A program made the position numbers and the translations under genes. Source: Chromatiales bacterium (lineage in GTDB: Bacteria > Pseudomonadota > Gammaproteobacteria > JAGRCI01). Taken from it: a DNA stretch of 39,781 nt. Under the pieces are notes generated by a model. It was not told where the DNA came from, did no database searches, and saw nothing but the letters and a program-made list of their open reading frames with translations. The stretch is from assembly GCA_020445565.1 (NCBI GenBank), contig JAGRGI010000041.1:1-39781 (forward strand), written 5' to 3'. Below, in pieces: positions 16,065 through 23,863 of this stretch (position 1 is its first letter; the number at the start of each line of letters is the position of its first letter).

Positions 16065-16465
16065 CCACCGCCGGAAGAGCCACAGGACGAGCAGCCACCG
16101 CCACCGCTGGACTGGAAGGCGTTGTTGAACACGAAGCTGGCACCGGCCGGACCGCGATCGACAAAATCGATCTCCACGCCCTCCAGGAACGACATGGCGA
16201 CCGCATCCACATAGATGGCAAAGCCTTCGCCCTGATAAACCAGATCGGTATCGTGCTTCTGGTCGGTAAAGGTCATGCCGTAGCTCATGCCACTGCAGCC
16301 GCCGCCAGCGACGAATACGCGGATCGCCTGCAAGTCCTCGTCGTCAACCTCTTTGAACAATTCGGCCATCTTGGACGCGGCGGAGGGGGTTACGGTGAAC
16401 ACGTCGGCGGCGATCGATTGGTCGAAGCCCGGCACATTCAGCTCGGTGGCGGTTTGAGTCTGCAT
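16055..16465 (-). CDS. A-type Fe-S cluster carrier (IscA/ErpA family) with unusual Cys-rich tail
   Basis: Predicted carrier that delivers Fe-S clusters to apoproteins, 136 residues. The HesB/IscA core is clear: ADVFTVTPSAASKMAEL, AIRVFVAGGGCSGMSYG with C57, then YVDAVAMSFLEGVEIDF. Canonical family members end with CGC; here the tail is rich in Gly and Ser with C125, C128 and C135, so the pair is CxxC with a third Cys one residue from the end. The start at 16465 has GGAGGAA 5 nt upstream and is preferred over an in-frame ATG 12 nt earlier and one at 16555. It is first in a minus-strand pair with the ATP-grasp gene. Whether it replaces erpA or is a specialised carrier cannot be decided from this window. 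Confidence 0.88.
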   Translation of the reverse strand: MQTQTATELNVPGFDQSIAADVFTVTPSAASKMAELFKEVDDEDLQAIRVFVAGGGCSGMSYGMTFTDQKHDTDLVYQGEGFAIYVDAVAMSFLEGVEIDFVDRGPAGASFVFNNAFQSSGGGGCSSCGSSGGGCS

Positions 16466-16685
16466 AAATTCCTCCATTGTCGACCCGAAATCCTCGGGCC
16501 GCGGACTGAGATGCAGCCAATAGTAGCATCCGGCGCCTTTTTGCGTCATCCGCAAAGAAATCGCGGTTTTAGGATACTTCCGCCGGGCTCACCCACATAT
16601 GCGCCTATTTTTGGCAATGGCCTGTATTGGGAAAATCGCGTTTACCGCGTGGTGGTTACCGTCCTCTGGATCTAAAGTCCGTATC

Positions 16686-17183
16686 TCAGCGGCCAAGCTC
16701 ATTGCGGCTGCACAGAGTGTAGATGTGTCGCTCTGCATCGACCAAGTGTTGCCCCCAGTTCAGCTTATATCCCGAGCGCCAGCTGCTGATGGCGATCTCG
16801 GAGCCCAGGGGATCGGAATCGAGGGTTTCCAGCCCCTGTTTGAGTTCAAAATAGATGTCAGTGAGGTCGTCCGCCAAACTGCCGCTCATGTTCTGGCCGT
16901 CTACCGCCACGTCGAACTCCAGCCAATAGCCGTCCTTCTCACCGAGCAAGGACTTGAGTCGCGAATAGAACTCGAACCGGTCCTCCAGATTCGCGCTTGG
17001 CTCGGTTGATATCGCACACAGGGAGCCGTGCAGCGCCGCCACTTCCGCGTGCAGCCTCGGCAACAGCTCGGCCATGCCATTCAGCCAGCGGGTGTCGTCC
17101 TCGTCGGTGGCCTCTTCTATCAGCTCGCAAAATTCGCGGGCAGCCCGAATGACCCGTTCATATTGTCTGTTTGCGTCTACCAC
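16686..17183 (-). CDS. DUF5063 family protein
   Basis: Cytosolic protein of unknown function, about 165 residues. The family pattern is recognisable in its second half: RLKSLLGEKDGYWLEFDV, then GSLADDLTDIYFELKQGLETL, with WRSGYKLNWGQHLVDAERHIYTL at the end. The sequence is helical and acidic. I place the start at the GTG at 17183, which has GAGGG about 5 nt upstream. A TTG start at 17243 would add 20 residues containing three cysteines (CACEGC) but lacks a ribosome site. The gene lies downstream of guaB on the same strand, with a long hairpin between them. Confidence 0.7.
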   Translation of the reverse strand: MVDANRQYERVIRAAREFCELIEEATDEDDTRWLNGMAELLPRLHAEVAALHGSLCAISTEPSANLEDRFEFYSRLKSLLGEKDGYWLEFDVAVDGQNMSGSLADDLTDIYFELKQGLETLDSDPLGSEIAISSWRSGYKLNWGQHLVDAERHIYTLCSRNELGR

Positions 17184-17264
17184 GCAGCCCTCGCAAGCGC
17201 ATACGGCATCCCCTCTGGATGCCGTAATGGCTAGTGTAGACAAGATTTTTGCGAGGGTTTGAAG

Positions 17265-17289
17265 ATAGGCGTGGCTGAGCCGCGCCTAT
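17265..17289. other. Strong hairpin downstream of guaB
   Basis: ATAGGCG-T-GGC-TGA-GCC-G-CGCCTAT can form an 11-bp interrupted stem with a three-base loop. It lies just past the guaB stop. No T run follows on either strand, so it is not a standard intrinsic terminator. It could stabilise the guaB mRNA 3' end or assist termination. Confidence 0.5.
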
Positions 17290-17301
17290 GCAGAGAATCG
17301 A

Positions 17302-18765
17302 TCAAGACTCAACCCGATAGTTGGGCGCTTCCTTGATGATAGTGACATCGTGGACGTGAGATTCGCGCATGCCGGCACCGGTGACACGAACGAATTCGGT
17401 TTTGGTACGCATCTTGTCGATGCTCTCGCAGCCGGTGTAGCCCATGCTGGCGCGGATGCCGCCGAGTAACTGGTGCACTACGTTGAGCAGACTGCCCTTG
17501 TACGGGACCCGGCCCTCGATGCCTTCCGGGACCAGCTTCTCCGCACCTTCGGTCTCGTCCTGAAAATAGCGGTCGCTGGAACCCTTCTGCATGGCGCCCA
17601 GGGAACCCATGCCACGGTAAGACTTGTAAGAGCGCCCCTGATACAGCTCCACTTCGCCGGGAGACTCGTCAGTACCCGCCAGAAGACCGCCGAGCATCAC
17701 GGAATAAGCTCCGGCAGCCAGGGCCTTGGCAATATCGCCCGAATAGCGGACGCCGCCATCGGCGATCAGTGGCACACCGGTACCGGCCAGTGCCTCGGCC
17801 ACATTGGCCACCGCAGTGATCTGCGGCACACCGACCCCGGCCACCATGCGGGTGGTGCAAATTGAGCCGGGACCGATCCCAACCTTGACCGCGTCGGCGC
17901 CGTGCTCCACCAGGTCGAGTGCGGCCTTTGCCGTGGCAATGTTGCCACCGATCACCTGGACATGGGGAAAGTGCGTTTTAACCCAGCGTACCCGATCCAA
18001 CACGCCCTTGGAATGACCGTGGGCGGTATCGACCACGATAACGTCCACCCCCGCCTCCACCAGGGCAGCGACACGTTCGTCTGTGCCCTCTCCGGTCCCC
18101 ACTGCCGCACCGACCCGCAGCCGGCCCTGATCGTCCTTGCAGGCATTGGGGTAATCCTTGGATTTCTGAATGTCTTTAACCGTAATCATGCCGCGCAGTT
18201 CAAAATCGGCGTTGACCACCAAGACCTTTTCAATACGGTGTTTGTGCAAGAGGTTGAGCACCTCTTCACGGTCGGCCCCCTCACGCACGGTCACCAGGCG
18301 ATCCTTGGGCGTCATGATATTGGACACGGGATCATCGGTGCGGGTCTCAAAACGCAGATCGCGGCTGGTTACGATACCCACCAGTTCGTCGCCATCCACC
18401 ACCGGCACACCGGAAATGTTATTTCTACGGGTGATTTCCAGCACTTCGCGGATAGTCGTGGCAGAGCCTACGGTAATCGGCTCTTTGATCACGCCACTCT
18501 CGTATTTCTTGACGGTGAGGACCTCATGAGCCTGCTGGGCCGCCGTCATATTTTTGTGCACGATGCCGATACCGCCTTCCTGTGCGAGGGCAATGGCTAG
18601 GCGCGCCTCGGTGACCGTATCCATGGCGGCGGAGATCAGGGGTATGTTCAGCTCGATATCGCGTGTCAGCTTCGTCTTGAGATCCACGTCACGGGGCAGA
18701 ACGGTCGAATGGGCGGGCAGGAGGAGAACGTCGTCGAAAGTGAGGGCTTCCTGAACTATGCGCAT
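17302..18765 (-). CDS. guaB: IMP dehydrogenase
   Basis: Catalyses NAD-dependent oxidation of IMP to XMP, the committed step of GMP synthesis, in the cytosol. The 487-residue length is typical. The N-terminal barrel starts [27 protein letters not shown]-domain pair follows (about residues 95-205). The catalytic loop is [20 protein letters not shown] with the nucleophilic cysteine, followed by the flap region [11 protein letters not shown] and the end [30 protein letters not shown]. guaA, often directly downstream, is absent; a hairpin and a DUF5063 gene follow instead. A promoter is proposed at 18802-18830. Confidence 0.97.
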   Translation of the reverse strand: MRIVQEALTFDDVLLLPAHSTVLPRDVDLKTKLTRDIELNIPLISAAMDTVTEARLAIALAQEGGIGIVHKNMTAAQQAHEVLTVKKYESGVIKEPITVGSATTIREVLEITRRNNISGVPVVDGDELVGIVTSRDLRFETRTDDPVSNIMTPKDRLVTVREGADREEVLNLLHKHRIEKVLVVNADFELRGMITVKDIQKSKDYPNACKDDQGRLRVGAAVGTGEGTDERVAALVEAGVDVIVVDTAHGHSKGVLDRVRWVKTHFPHVQVIGGNIATAKAALDLVEHGADAVKVGIGPGSICTTRMVAGVGVPQITAVANVAEALAGTGVPLIADGGVRYSGDIAKALAAGAYSVMLGGLLAGTDESPGEVELYQGRSYKSYRGMGSLGAMQKGSSDRYFQDETEGAEKLVPEGIEGRVPYKGSLLNVVHQLLGGIRASMGYTGCESIDKMRTKTEFVRVTGAGMRESHVHDVTIIKEAPNYRVES

Positions 18766-18801
18766 GATGACCGCCGGCTGTGGGAGGAATAGATCGGCAC
18801 A

Positions 18802-18830
18802 ATTATAGGTTTTGGCTCTACGAGGGTAAA
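18802..18830 (-). promoter_or_regulatory. Likely guaB promoter
   Basis: On the minus strand TTTACC (18830-18825) is followed by 17 nt and a perfect TATAAT (18807-18802). It lies about 37 nt upstream of the guaB ATG. The -35 matches four of six consensus bases. Confidence 0.5.
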
Positions 18831-18961
18831 CCGCCTCTATGAGTCATCCGTAGTTGCCACATCCCGGAACCTTGCCGAATATCAGTGCCGCAGGAACAAT
18901 ATTGTCCTCAGCGCACATGTCTGGATTCCACCATTCCCTGGCGGAATGACGTTGCTCCCCG

Positions 18962-21592
18962 TCAAAAGCCGACAGCAGGTCGAACAATTCGGAACGTCGA
19001 GGGTGCGGACACGTTTCGACCACGACAGGGATCCACCAGTTTCTGGCCGACGTCGGCGAAATCTGCGGGCAACGCCAATACCGACTGGGTGATGTCGGCA
19101 TCCGGCGCGAAGATCTCGATCAGGCCATCGATTCCGCGTTCCGATTTGGCCTCGATGACGCTGGCACTGCCCAGGAACACGGCATCGGCGGTGATCCTGG
19201 TGTTGCCGCCACGGCCTTCGACGGCGTTGGCCACCACCCGGCTTTCACGCACCAGGGCAATAGCCTGGGGGCGGCTGATCGTGATGTTGCCGGCATCGTC
19301 GGTACCGCCGAAGACACTGGTGCTGATGGTGCCGTCCACCAGGGTAATCAGGCCGCCGATGGTCAGATCGATACGCCCGCCGCCGGTCTGGGTAGCGAGA
19401 GTGGTAATGCCGCCTTCGACGATGGTGAGGTCGCCACTGCGGATCTGTACGTCACCGGCGTCACCACTGCCGGCACTGGCCGCGCCGATCACACCGCCAT
19501 CCAACAGAATAGAACCGGCGGCGATGCGCGTTGTGCCCGCATCGCCGGAACCGAGGGTAGTGGTGGTGATAGCACTACCGATGGTGCCGCCACCGACACC
19601 CGGCCCCTCGCCGCGGATCACCAGCTCGTCACTTACGGACACATCCACGCCTCCACCCGCGCCGGTGGCTTCCTCACCCTGATCACTGCTTATGCGCCCG
19701 CCTCTGTCCAGCAGCAAGCCATCACTCACCACCGTCACCGTTCCCGCGTTGCCACTGGCCAAAAGGGTATCGCTGGAAAGGGAAGCGCCACGCAAGGTGA
19801 CCCTGGGTGCTTGCACGTAGACATTGCCGGCATCGCCATCGCCCAGGCTGGTGCTGGTGATGCGGGAGGCCGCAAGGGCATCGCTAACCGAGCCGTTCAG
19901 TTCCACAGATTCACTGGCAAAGATGCGGATATCGCCGGCGTTGCCCGCCAACAGACCGGATACAGGATCATCCAGGGCAAAGACCACGTCACTGGTGATG
20001 TTGGTCCCTTCACCCATGGTCAGGCGATCGGCCTCGATCAAAATGCCCCCCCCGTCGCCGAAACCCTGTGTGGAGGCGGATATTCCGGCGCCATTCTCCA
20101 GAATCACATCGCTGGCCCGGATCTCGATGGAACCGGCGTTACCTGAAAAAATGGTGATACTTTGAAGGGCGGTGTCCGGTCCGGTAACCACCAGGCGGGC
20201 GGTCTCGATACGGGTGTTGCCGCCATCGCCCAACCCTCGAGTGGCACTGGACACAACGGCGCCACCGCGCAAGTCCACACTATCGGCAATAATCTCCAGA
20301 TTGCCTGCCTGGCCCACACCGAACACCAGGGTTTCGGTATTGAGCACACCGCCATCCATCTCCAGCATCCCGGCACGGATGAGGATGTCCCCCGCACGCC
20401 CCTGTACTACCTGCTCCAGGTTACCGGCGGTGCTGGCCACCCCGACGGTGAAATCCGTTGCTCCGGCGATACGCAGCCTGCCGGGCGTCTCGATGCGGAT
20501 ATCGCCGGAATCCCCATTGCCAAAGCCAAAGGTACTGATTCTTCCTTCATCAACCACCACTTCTGCGGCCTCAATGGTGATGTCTCCACCGTCGCCATCG
20601 AGTGTCGCCGTGGTATTGAGCAAACTGCCTTCGCTAACCAACAGCCCGCCTCCGGCGTGAATCCGGATATCGCCACCCCGCCCTTGCGCAAGATCCGAGG
20701 TATCCACCGTGGCAAGGCCGTGAAGTTGAATGACTCCCTCGACATCGGCCGCCAAGGTGCCGGCCTCCAGGAGCACAGAGCGGATACCCAGCGTTCCCCC
20801 GGCCATATCCCATCGGCCGGCTTGAATGGTGATATCGCCACTGGCTGCAAGGCTGCCTTCGAGGCTGAGGATTCGTCCATCGGCCATCGACACGAGCCCG
20901 CTGCTCGGCACACTCGGCATCAGATCCGAAGACTCAACACGAACCTCACCCACACTGCCCTGGGCGACGATCTGCAACTGGCCGCCGACGATCAGAAAAT
21001 CGCCCGCCGCACCTTCAAAGTGGACGTTACCGCCCACCATTGCCAGACGAGGAACCCTCTCCACCACCGTGGCCACATTTTTGAACGTCAGGTCGCTTGC
21101 AGCGCCGCCCATAAAACCAAACGCCGCAGGCTCGGCAACCGAAAAATTCGACTGTGCCGCATTGCCCGGAATGAAACGGGCACCATCGGCAAAACGCAAC
21201 TCAGCCGCTGTGGAAAGAAACAGCGGACCATCCAGATCGAAACCGGCCCCCTCTCCAAAGCGAATCCCCTGAGGGTTAAACAGCCACAACCCGGTCCCTG
21301 GCTGTGCCTGCGTGCGCACGACGCCGTTGACTGTGGATTCGGGCCCGCTGATGCCGGCAATCACCCGGCTCACCCCTTCTGGGGCCACGAAAGTCGCACT
21401 TTCGCCCTGACCAAGATCGAAGCTTGCCAGTGAGTGAAACAGATTCGTGCCGGACTGACGGCCCAGCGCCGCTTCGATTCGGAAGTCGGGGCCCACCAGC
21501 ACCTGCACAGGGCCAACGGAACCGTCCGTGACCACACCGGCCATTACCGGGACGGCCAGCAAACCCCAAAGGCAGACAAACAACCGCTTCAT
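18962..21592 (-). CDS. Filamentous haemagglutinin-type secreted protein (TpsA-like), paralogue 2
   Basis: 876 residues, built like the 3494-6898 protein. A signal peptide ends near VMA-GV, then the TPS domain with TNLFHSLASFDLGQ and NPQGIRFGEG. About eighteen beta-helix units follow with [AG]G-x-hydrophobic-x-hydrophobic at roughly 30-residue spacing. The tail LVDPC...STFRIVRP parallels the other protein's ENC...SRFILVP. Its only cysteine in the mature chain lies about 20 residues from the end. GAGGAGG lies about 6 nt before the ATG. It is 44 nt downstream of the fccB terminator and so probably has its own promoter. No TpsB gene is adjacent. The two proteins align best at both ends, pointing to an old duplication with repeat-number change. 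Confidence 0.85.
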   Translation of the reverse strand: MKRLFVCLWGLLAVPVMAGVVTDGSVGPVQVLVGPDFRIEAALGRQSGTNLFHSLASFDLGQGESATFVAPEGVSRVIAGISGPESTVNGVVRTQAQPGTGLWLFNPQGIRFGEGAGFDLDGPLFLSTAAELRFADGARFIPGNAAQSNFSVAEPAAFGFMGGAASDLTFKNVATVVERVPRLAMVGGNVHFEGAAGDFLIVGGQLQIVAQGSVGEVRVESSDLMPSVPSSGLVSMADGRILSLEGSLAASGDITIQAGRWDMAGGTLGIRSVLLEAGTLAADVEGVIQLHGLATVDTSDLAQGRGGDIRIHAGGGLLVSEGSLLNTTATLDGDGGDITIEAAEVVVDEGRISTFGFGNGDSGDIRIETPGRLRIAGATDFTVGVASTAGNLEQVVQGRAGDILIRAGMLEMDGGVLNTETLVFGVGQAGNLEIIADSVDLRGGAVVSSATRGLGDGGNTRIETARLVVTGPDTALQSITIFSGNAGSIEIRASDVILENGAGISASTQGFGDGGGILIEADRLTMGEGTNITSDVVFALDDPVSGLLAGNAGDIRIFASESVELNGSVSDALAASRITSTSLGDGDAGNVYVQAPRVTLRGASLSSDTLLASGNAGTVTVVSDGLLLDRGGRISSDQGEEATGAGGGVDVSVSDELVIRGEGPGVGGGTIGSAITTTTLGSGDAGTTRIAAGSILLDGGVIGAASAGSGDAGDVQIRSGDLTIVEGGITTLATQTGGGRIDLTIGGLITLVDGTISTSVFGGTDDAGNITISRPQAIALVRESRVVANAVEGRGGNTRITADAVFLGSASVIEAKSERGIDGLIEIFAPDADITQSVLALPADFADVGQKLVDPCRGRNVSAPSTFRIVRPAVGF

Positions 21593-21636
21593 CGCGCCCT
21601 CCTCATGGAAGGCACCATCCTAAATCCCCCGGAGCC

Positions 21637-21675
21637 AAAAAGAAAACGGGCGCCTCCCCAAAGGGCGGCGCCCGT
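21637..21675 (-). terminator. Intrinsic terminator of the fccAB operon
   Basis: On the minus strand ACGGGCGCC (21675-21667) pairs with GGCGCCCGT (21654-21646), and an inner CCC/GGG pairing tightens the loop. TTTTCTTTTT follows (21646-21637). It lies about 50 nt past the fccB stop, and insulates the downstream haemagglutinin gene. Confidence 0.85.
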
Positions 21676-21723
21676 ACCCGGCCGGAGACCGAAACCGATC
21701 AACAGGCCATCAAGAACGATCCA

Positions 21724-22998
21724 TCAGCCGAAGATATCGTTGGTGATGTTCTTGAACCAGCTACGCGCATACATGGACTCAGCCTTGCGATCGGCCGCCG
21801 AGGCATCCATGGGCGACAGGCCGCCGGCGCCCTGAACGCCCTTGATGGCATCGCCGTCCAACTGATATACGGCCGCCACGGAGATCCCCCAATCCGGGGT
21901 GATCAGGCTGTAGCAGGTATTCAGGTAGGAAGGGTCGGGCATCTTCTCGTTATTGACGCGGGTGGCGATGGCCGCCGCGCAGACCTTGCCCTGGGAATTG
22001 GCGGAGTAGCCGGACTTGGGCATGGCTCCGGCGATACAGGAATCACCTATCACGAACACATCCTTGGCGATGCTGGATTCGAAGGTCTTCTGATCCACCG
22101 GACACCAACCGGCGTCGTTGGTCAGCCCGGCCTTGTGGGCAATCGCTCCGGCAGTCTGCGGCGGAATGATGTTGGCGACGGCAGGTTTGAACTCGTCAAA
22201 CTCGGTGATCACCATACCCTCATCGGCATCCACACCCAGGACCTTGCCATCGTTGGCGGCAGAACGCCATTCGATGATGCCCTTGTAGAACTTCTCGTAA
22301 CCCTGCATGAACAAGCCCTGCTTGGAGAACTTGTCCTTGGAATCCATGATGATGAGCTTGGACTTGGGTTTGTGGTGCTTCAGGTAGTGGGCGATCTGGG
22401 CAGCACGCTCGTAGGGGCCGGGGGGGCAGCGGAAGGGATTGGGCGGAGCGGCGAGCATCACCACACCGCCGTCCTCCATGGCCTCAAGCTGCTGGCGCAG
22501 CAGTGCGGTCTGCGGACCGGCCTTCCAGGCGTGCGGCATTTTCTCCGCAGCAGCCTCGTCATAGCCTTCGATGGCGCCCCATTTGAAACCGATACCAGGG
22601 GAGACTACCAAGTAATCGTAACCCTGGGTGGCGCCACCCTTGAGCTTGACCTTCTTGCCGCCGGTGTCGATATCGACGACTTCATCGTGGACCACATTGA
22701 TGCCATGGCCCGAAAGACCGCCATAGCCAAACTTGATTTCGTCCAGGGTCTTCTCGCCACCCAGAACCTCATTACTGAACGGACAGGAGTAGTAGTTCTG
22801 GTTCTTTTCGATGAGGGTGACATCGATACCGCTGTCATAGCGTTTGAGGTACTTGGCACAGGTGGCACCGCCATAGCCGCCGCCGATCACAATCACCTTG
22901 GCCTTGCCGGCACGGCTGATGGAGGGAAAACCGACGGCGCCTAGCGCAGTGCCTACGCCCAGCGCCTTGACGAAATCACGACGTTTGATGTTGGACAT
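21724..22998 (-). CDS. fccB: Flavocytochrome c sulfide dehydrogenase, flavoprotein subunit
   Basis: Periplasmic FAD subunit that oxidises sulfide (to sulfur or polysulfide) and passes electrons to the cytochrome subunit FccA. A twin-arginine signal ([20 protein letters not shown]) exports the folded flavoprotein. An FAD-binding motif ([17 protein letters not shown]) opens the mature protein, followed by a second nucleotide-type region and the C-terminal FCSD flavin-binding domain (about residues 350-424). Conserved cysteines are present, including those in NYYSCPFS and [10 protein letters not shown]; this family uses a redox disulfide near the flavin. The 424-residue length is normal. It follows fccA by 12 nt and is closed by the terminator at 21637-21675. 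This is the clearest metabolic marker in the window. Confidence 0.95.
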   Translation of the reverse strand: MSNIKRRDFVKALGVGTALGAVGFPSISRAGKAKVIVIGGGYGGATCAKYLKRYDSGIDVTLIEKNQNYYSCPFSNEVLGGEKTLDEIKFGYGGLSGHGINVVHDEVVDIDTGGKKVKLKGGATQGYDYLVVSPGIGFKWGAIEGYDEAAAEKMPHAWKAGPQTALLRQQLEAMEDGGVVMLAAPPNPFRCPPGPYERAAQIAHYLKHHKPKSKLIIMDSKDKFSKQGLFMQGYEKFYKGIIEWRSAANDGKVLGVDADEGMVITEFDEFKPAVANIIPPQTAGAIAHKAGLTNDAGWCPVDQKTFESSIAKDVFVIGDSCIAGAMPKSGYSANSQGKVCAAAIATRVNNEKMPDPSYLNTCYSLITPDWGISVAAVYQLDGDAIKGVQGAGGLSPMDASAADRKAESMYARSWFKNITNDIFG

Positions 22999-23010
22999 GC
23001 AGGATACTCC

Positions 23011-23598
23011 TTACTTCTGACTGGCGTAGAACGCGGCGAGGGCCTTGAGATCATCCTCGCTGAGGCCGGCGAGCATCCCCTGCATGGGCATGGCCATCGG
23101 CACCTTGGGTTTGGCGGGGTCTTGGTAGTACTGCATCTGCACAACCATATAGTCCGCAAACTGGCCAGCCAGACGGGGAGCCGCAGGCATGGGGGAAATA
23201 CCGTTGGCGCCATGGCAGGTATTGCAGCCACGGCTGTTATGCAAGTCCTTGCCCTTGGCGGCCAGATCGGCATCGATGTCCTGCTTGCCGTCCACCCAGG
23301 GAAGTTCCGAATAGAACACGGCCATATCGTTCATCTGGCCACTGTCGTAGCCCTTGGCGATACGCCCCATGATGGTGGAAAAACGTGTGCCGTTCTTGTA
23401 GTTCTGCATGGTCTGCATCAGGTAGACACGGGACAGGCCCGCGATCACCGGGGCCTCGCCGGCGCTGGCGCCGTCGGTGCCGTGACAGCCCGCGCAGGGA
23501 TTACTGACGACAGCCGCCCGCATGTCTCCCGCCATGGCGTTGGCCCCGGCAAGCAGACCAGCGGCCATCAGCAGTGCTGAGAGTCGCGATTTCTTCAT
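23011..23598 (-). CDS. fccA: Flavocytochrome c sulfide dehydrogenase, dihaem cytochrome subunit
   Basis: Periplasmic dihaem cytochrome c that accepts electrons from FccB, 195 residues. A Sec signal peptide (MKKSRLSALLMAAGLLAGANAMA-GD) is followed by two class I cytochrome domains. The haem motifs are CAGCH early and CNTCH midway, with methionine-rich loops (VPMAMPMQGMLAG) supplying axial ligands. The start at 23598 gives a proper signal peptide with GAGGAG upstream; a longer frame to 23739 adds an arginine-rich stretch and is rejected. It is first in a two-gene operon with fccB. The upstream region holds a direct repeat of ATTGAC (23823-23849) of unknown role. Confidence 0.94.
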   Translation of the reverse strand: MKKSRLSALLMAAGLLAGANAMAGDMRAAVVSNPCAGCHGTDGASAGEAPVIAGLSRVYLMQTMQNYKNGTRFSTIMGRIAKGYDSGQMNDMAVFYSELPWVDGKQDIDADLAAKGKDLHNSRGCNTCHGANGISPMPAAPRLAGQFADYMVVQMQYYQDPAKPKVPMAMPMQGMLAGLSEDDLKALAAFYASQK

Positions 23599-23822
23599 TA
23601 CTGTGGTTCTCCTCATCGTGGTGGAAGCGCTCGCGCCGGAGGCCAGTGGGCGATTCCCCCTTGCGCATCGGACCAGGCGACTCGCAGTGATGCGGGCTCG
23701 CCTCGTACAGGAGCGTCGGCGCCCAGGTATCGGAGCCACTCGCTGGCAAGCCGATACCCGGGTACAAAACCCTACCTAGTCTAGTTGCTAGCCTGAAATT
23801 TGCTGGTCGCCCCCGCCTTTGC

Positions 23823-23849
23823 GTCAATATTATTTTTTTATATGTCAAT
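23823..23849. repeat. Direct repeat of ATTGAC upstream of fccA
   Basis: GTCAAT occurs at 23823-23828 and 23844-23849, 21 bp apart or about two helical turns, separated by pure A/T sequence. It lies in the 265-bp gap between the RND permease stop and the fccA start. It could be a regulator site for fccAB, but no known box fits, and chance is possible. Confidence 0.25.
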
Positions 23850-23863
23850 CACTTTTTTGTATT

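Noticed and set aside
14826..16214. Plus-strand ORF (462 residues) opposite the ATP-grasp gene
   Set aside because: Shadow of a motif-bearing gene on the other strand; no recognisable domain.
20162..21433. Plus-strand ORF (423 residues) antisense to the second haemagglutinin gene
   Set aside because: Mirror of repeat-rich coding DNA, with low-complexity His/Gly/Asp-rich translation and no family pattern.
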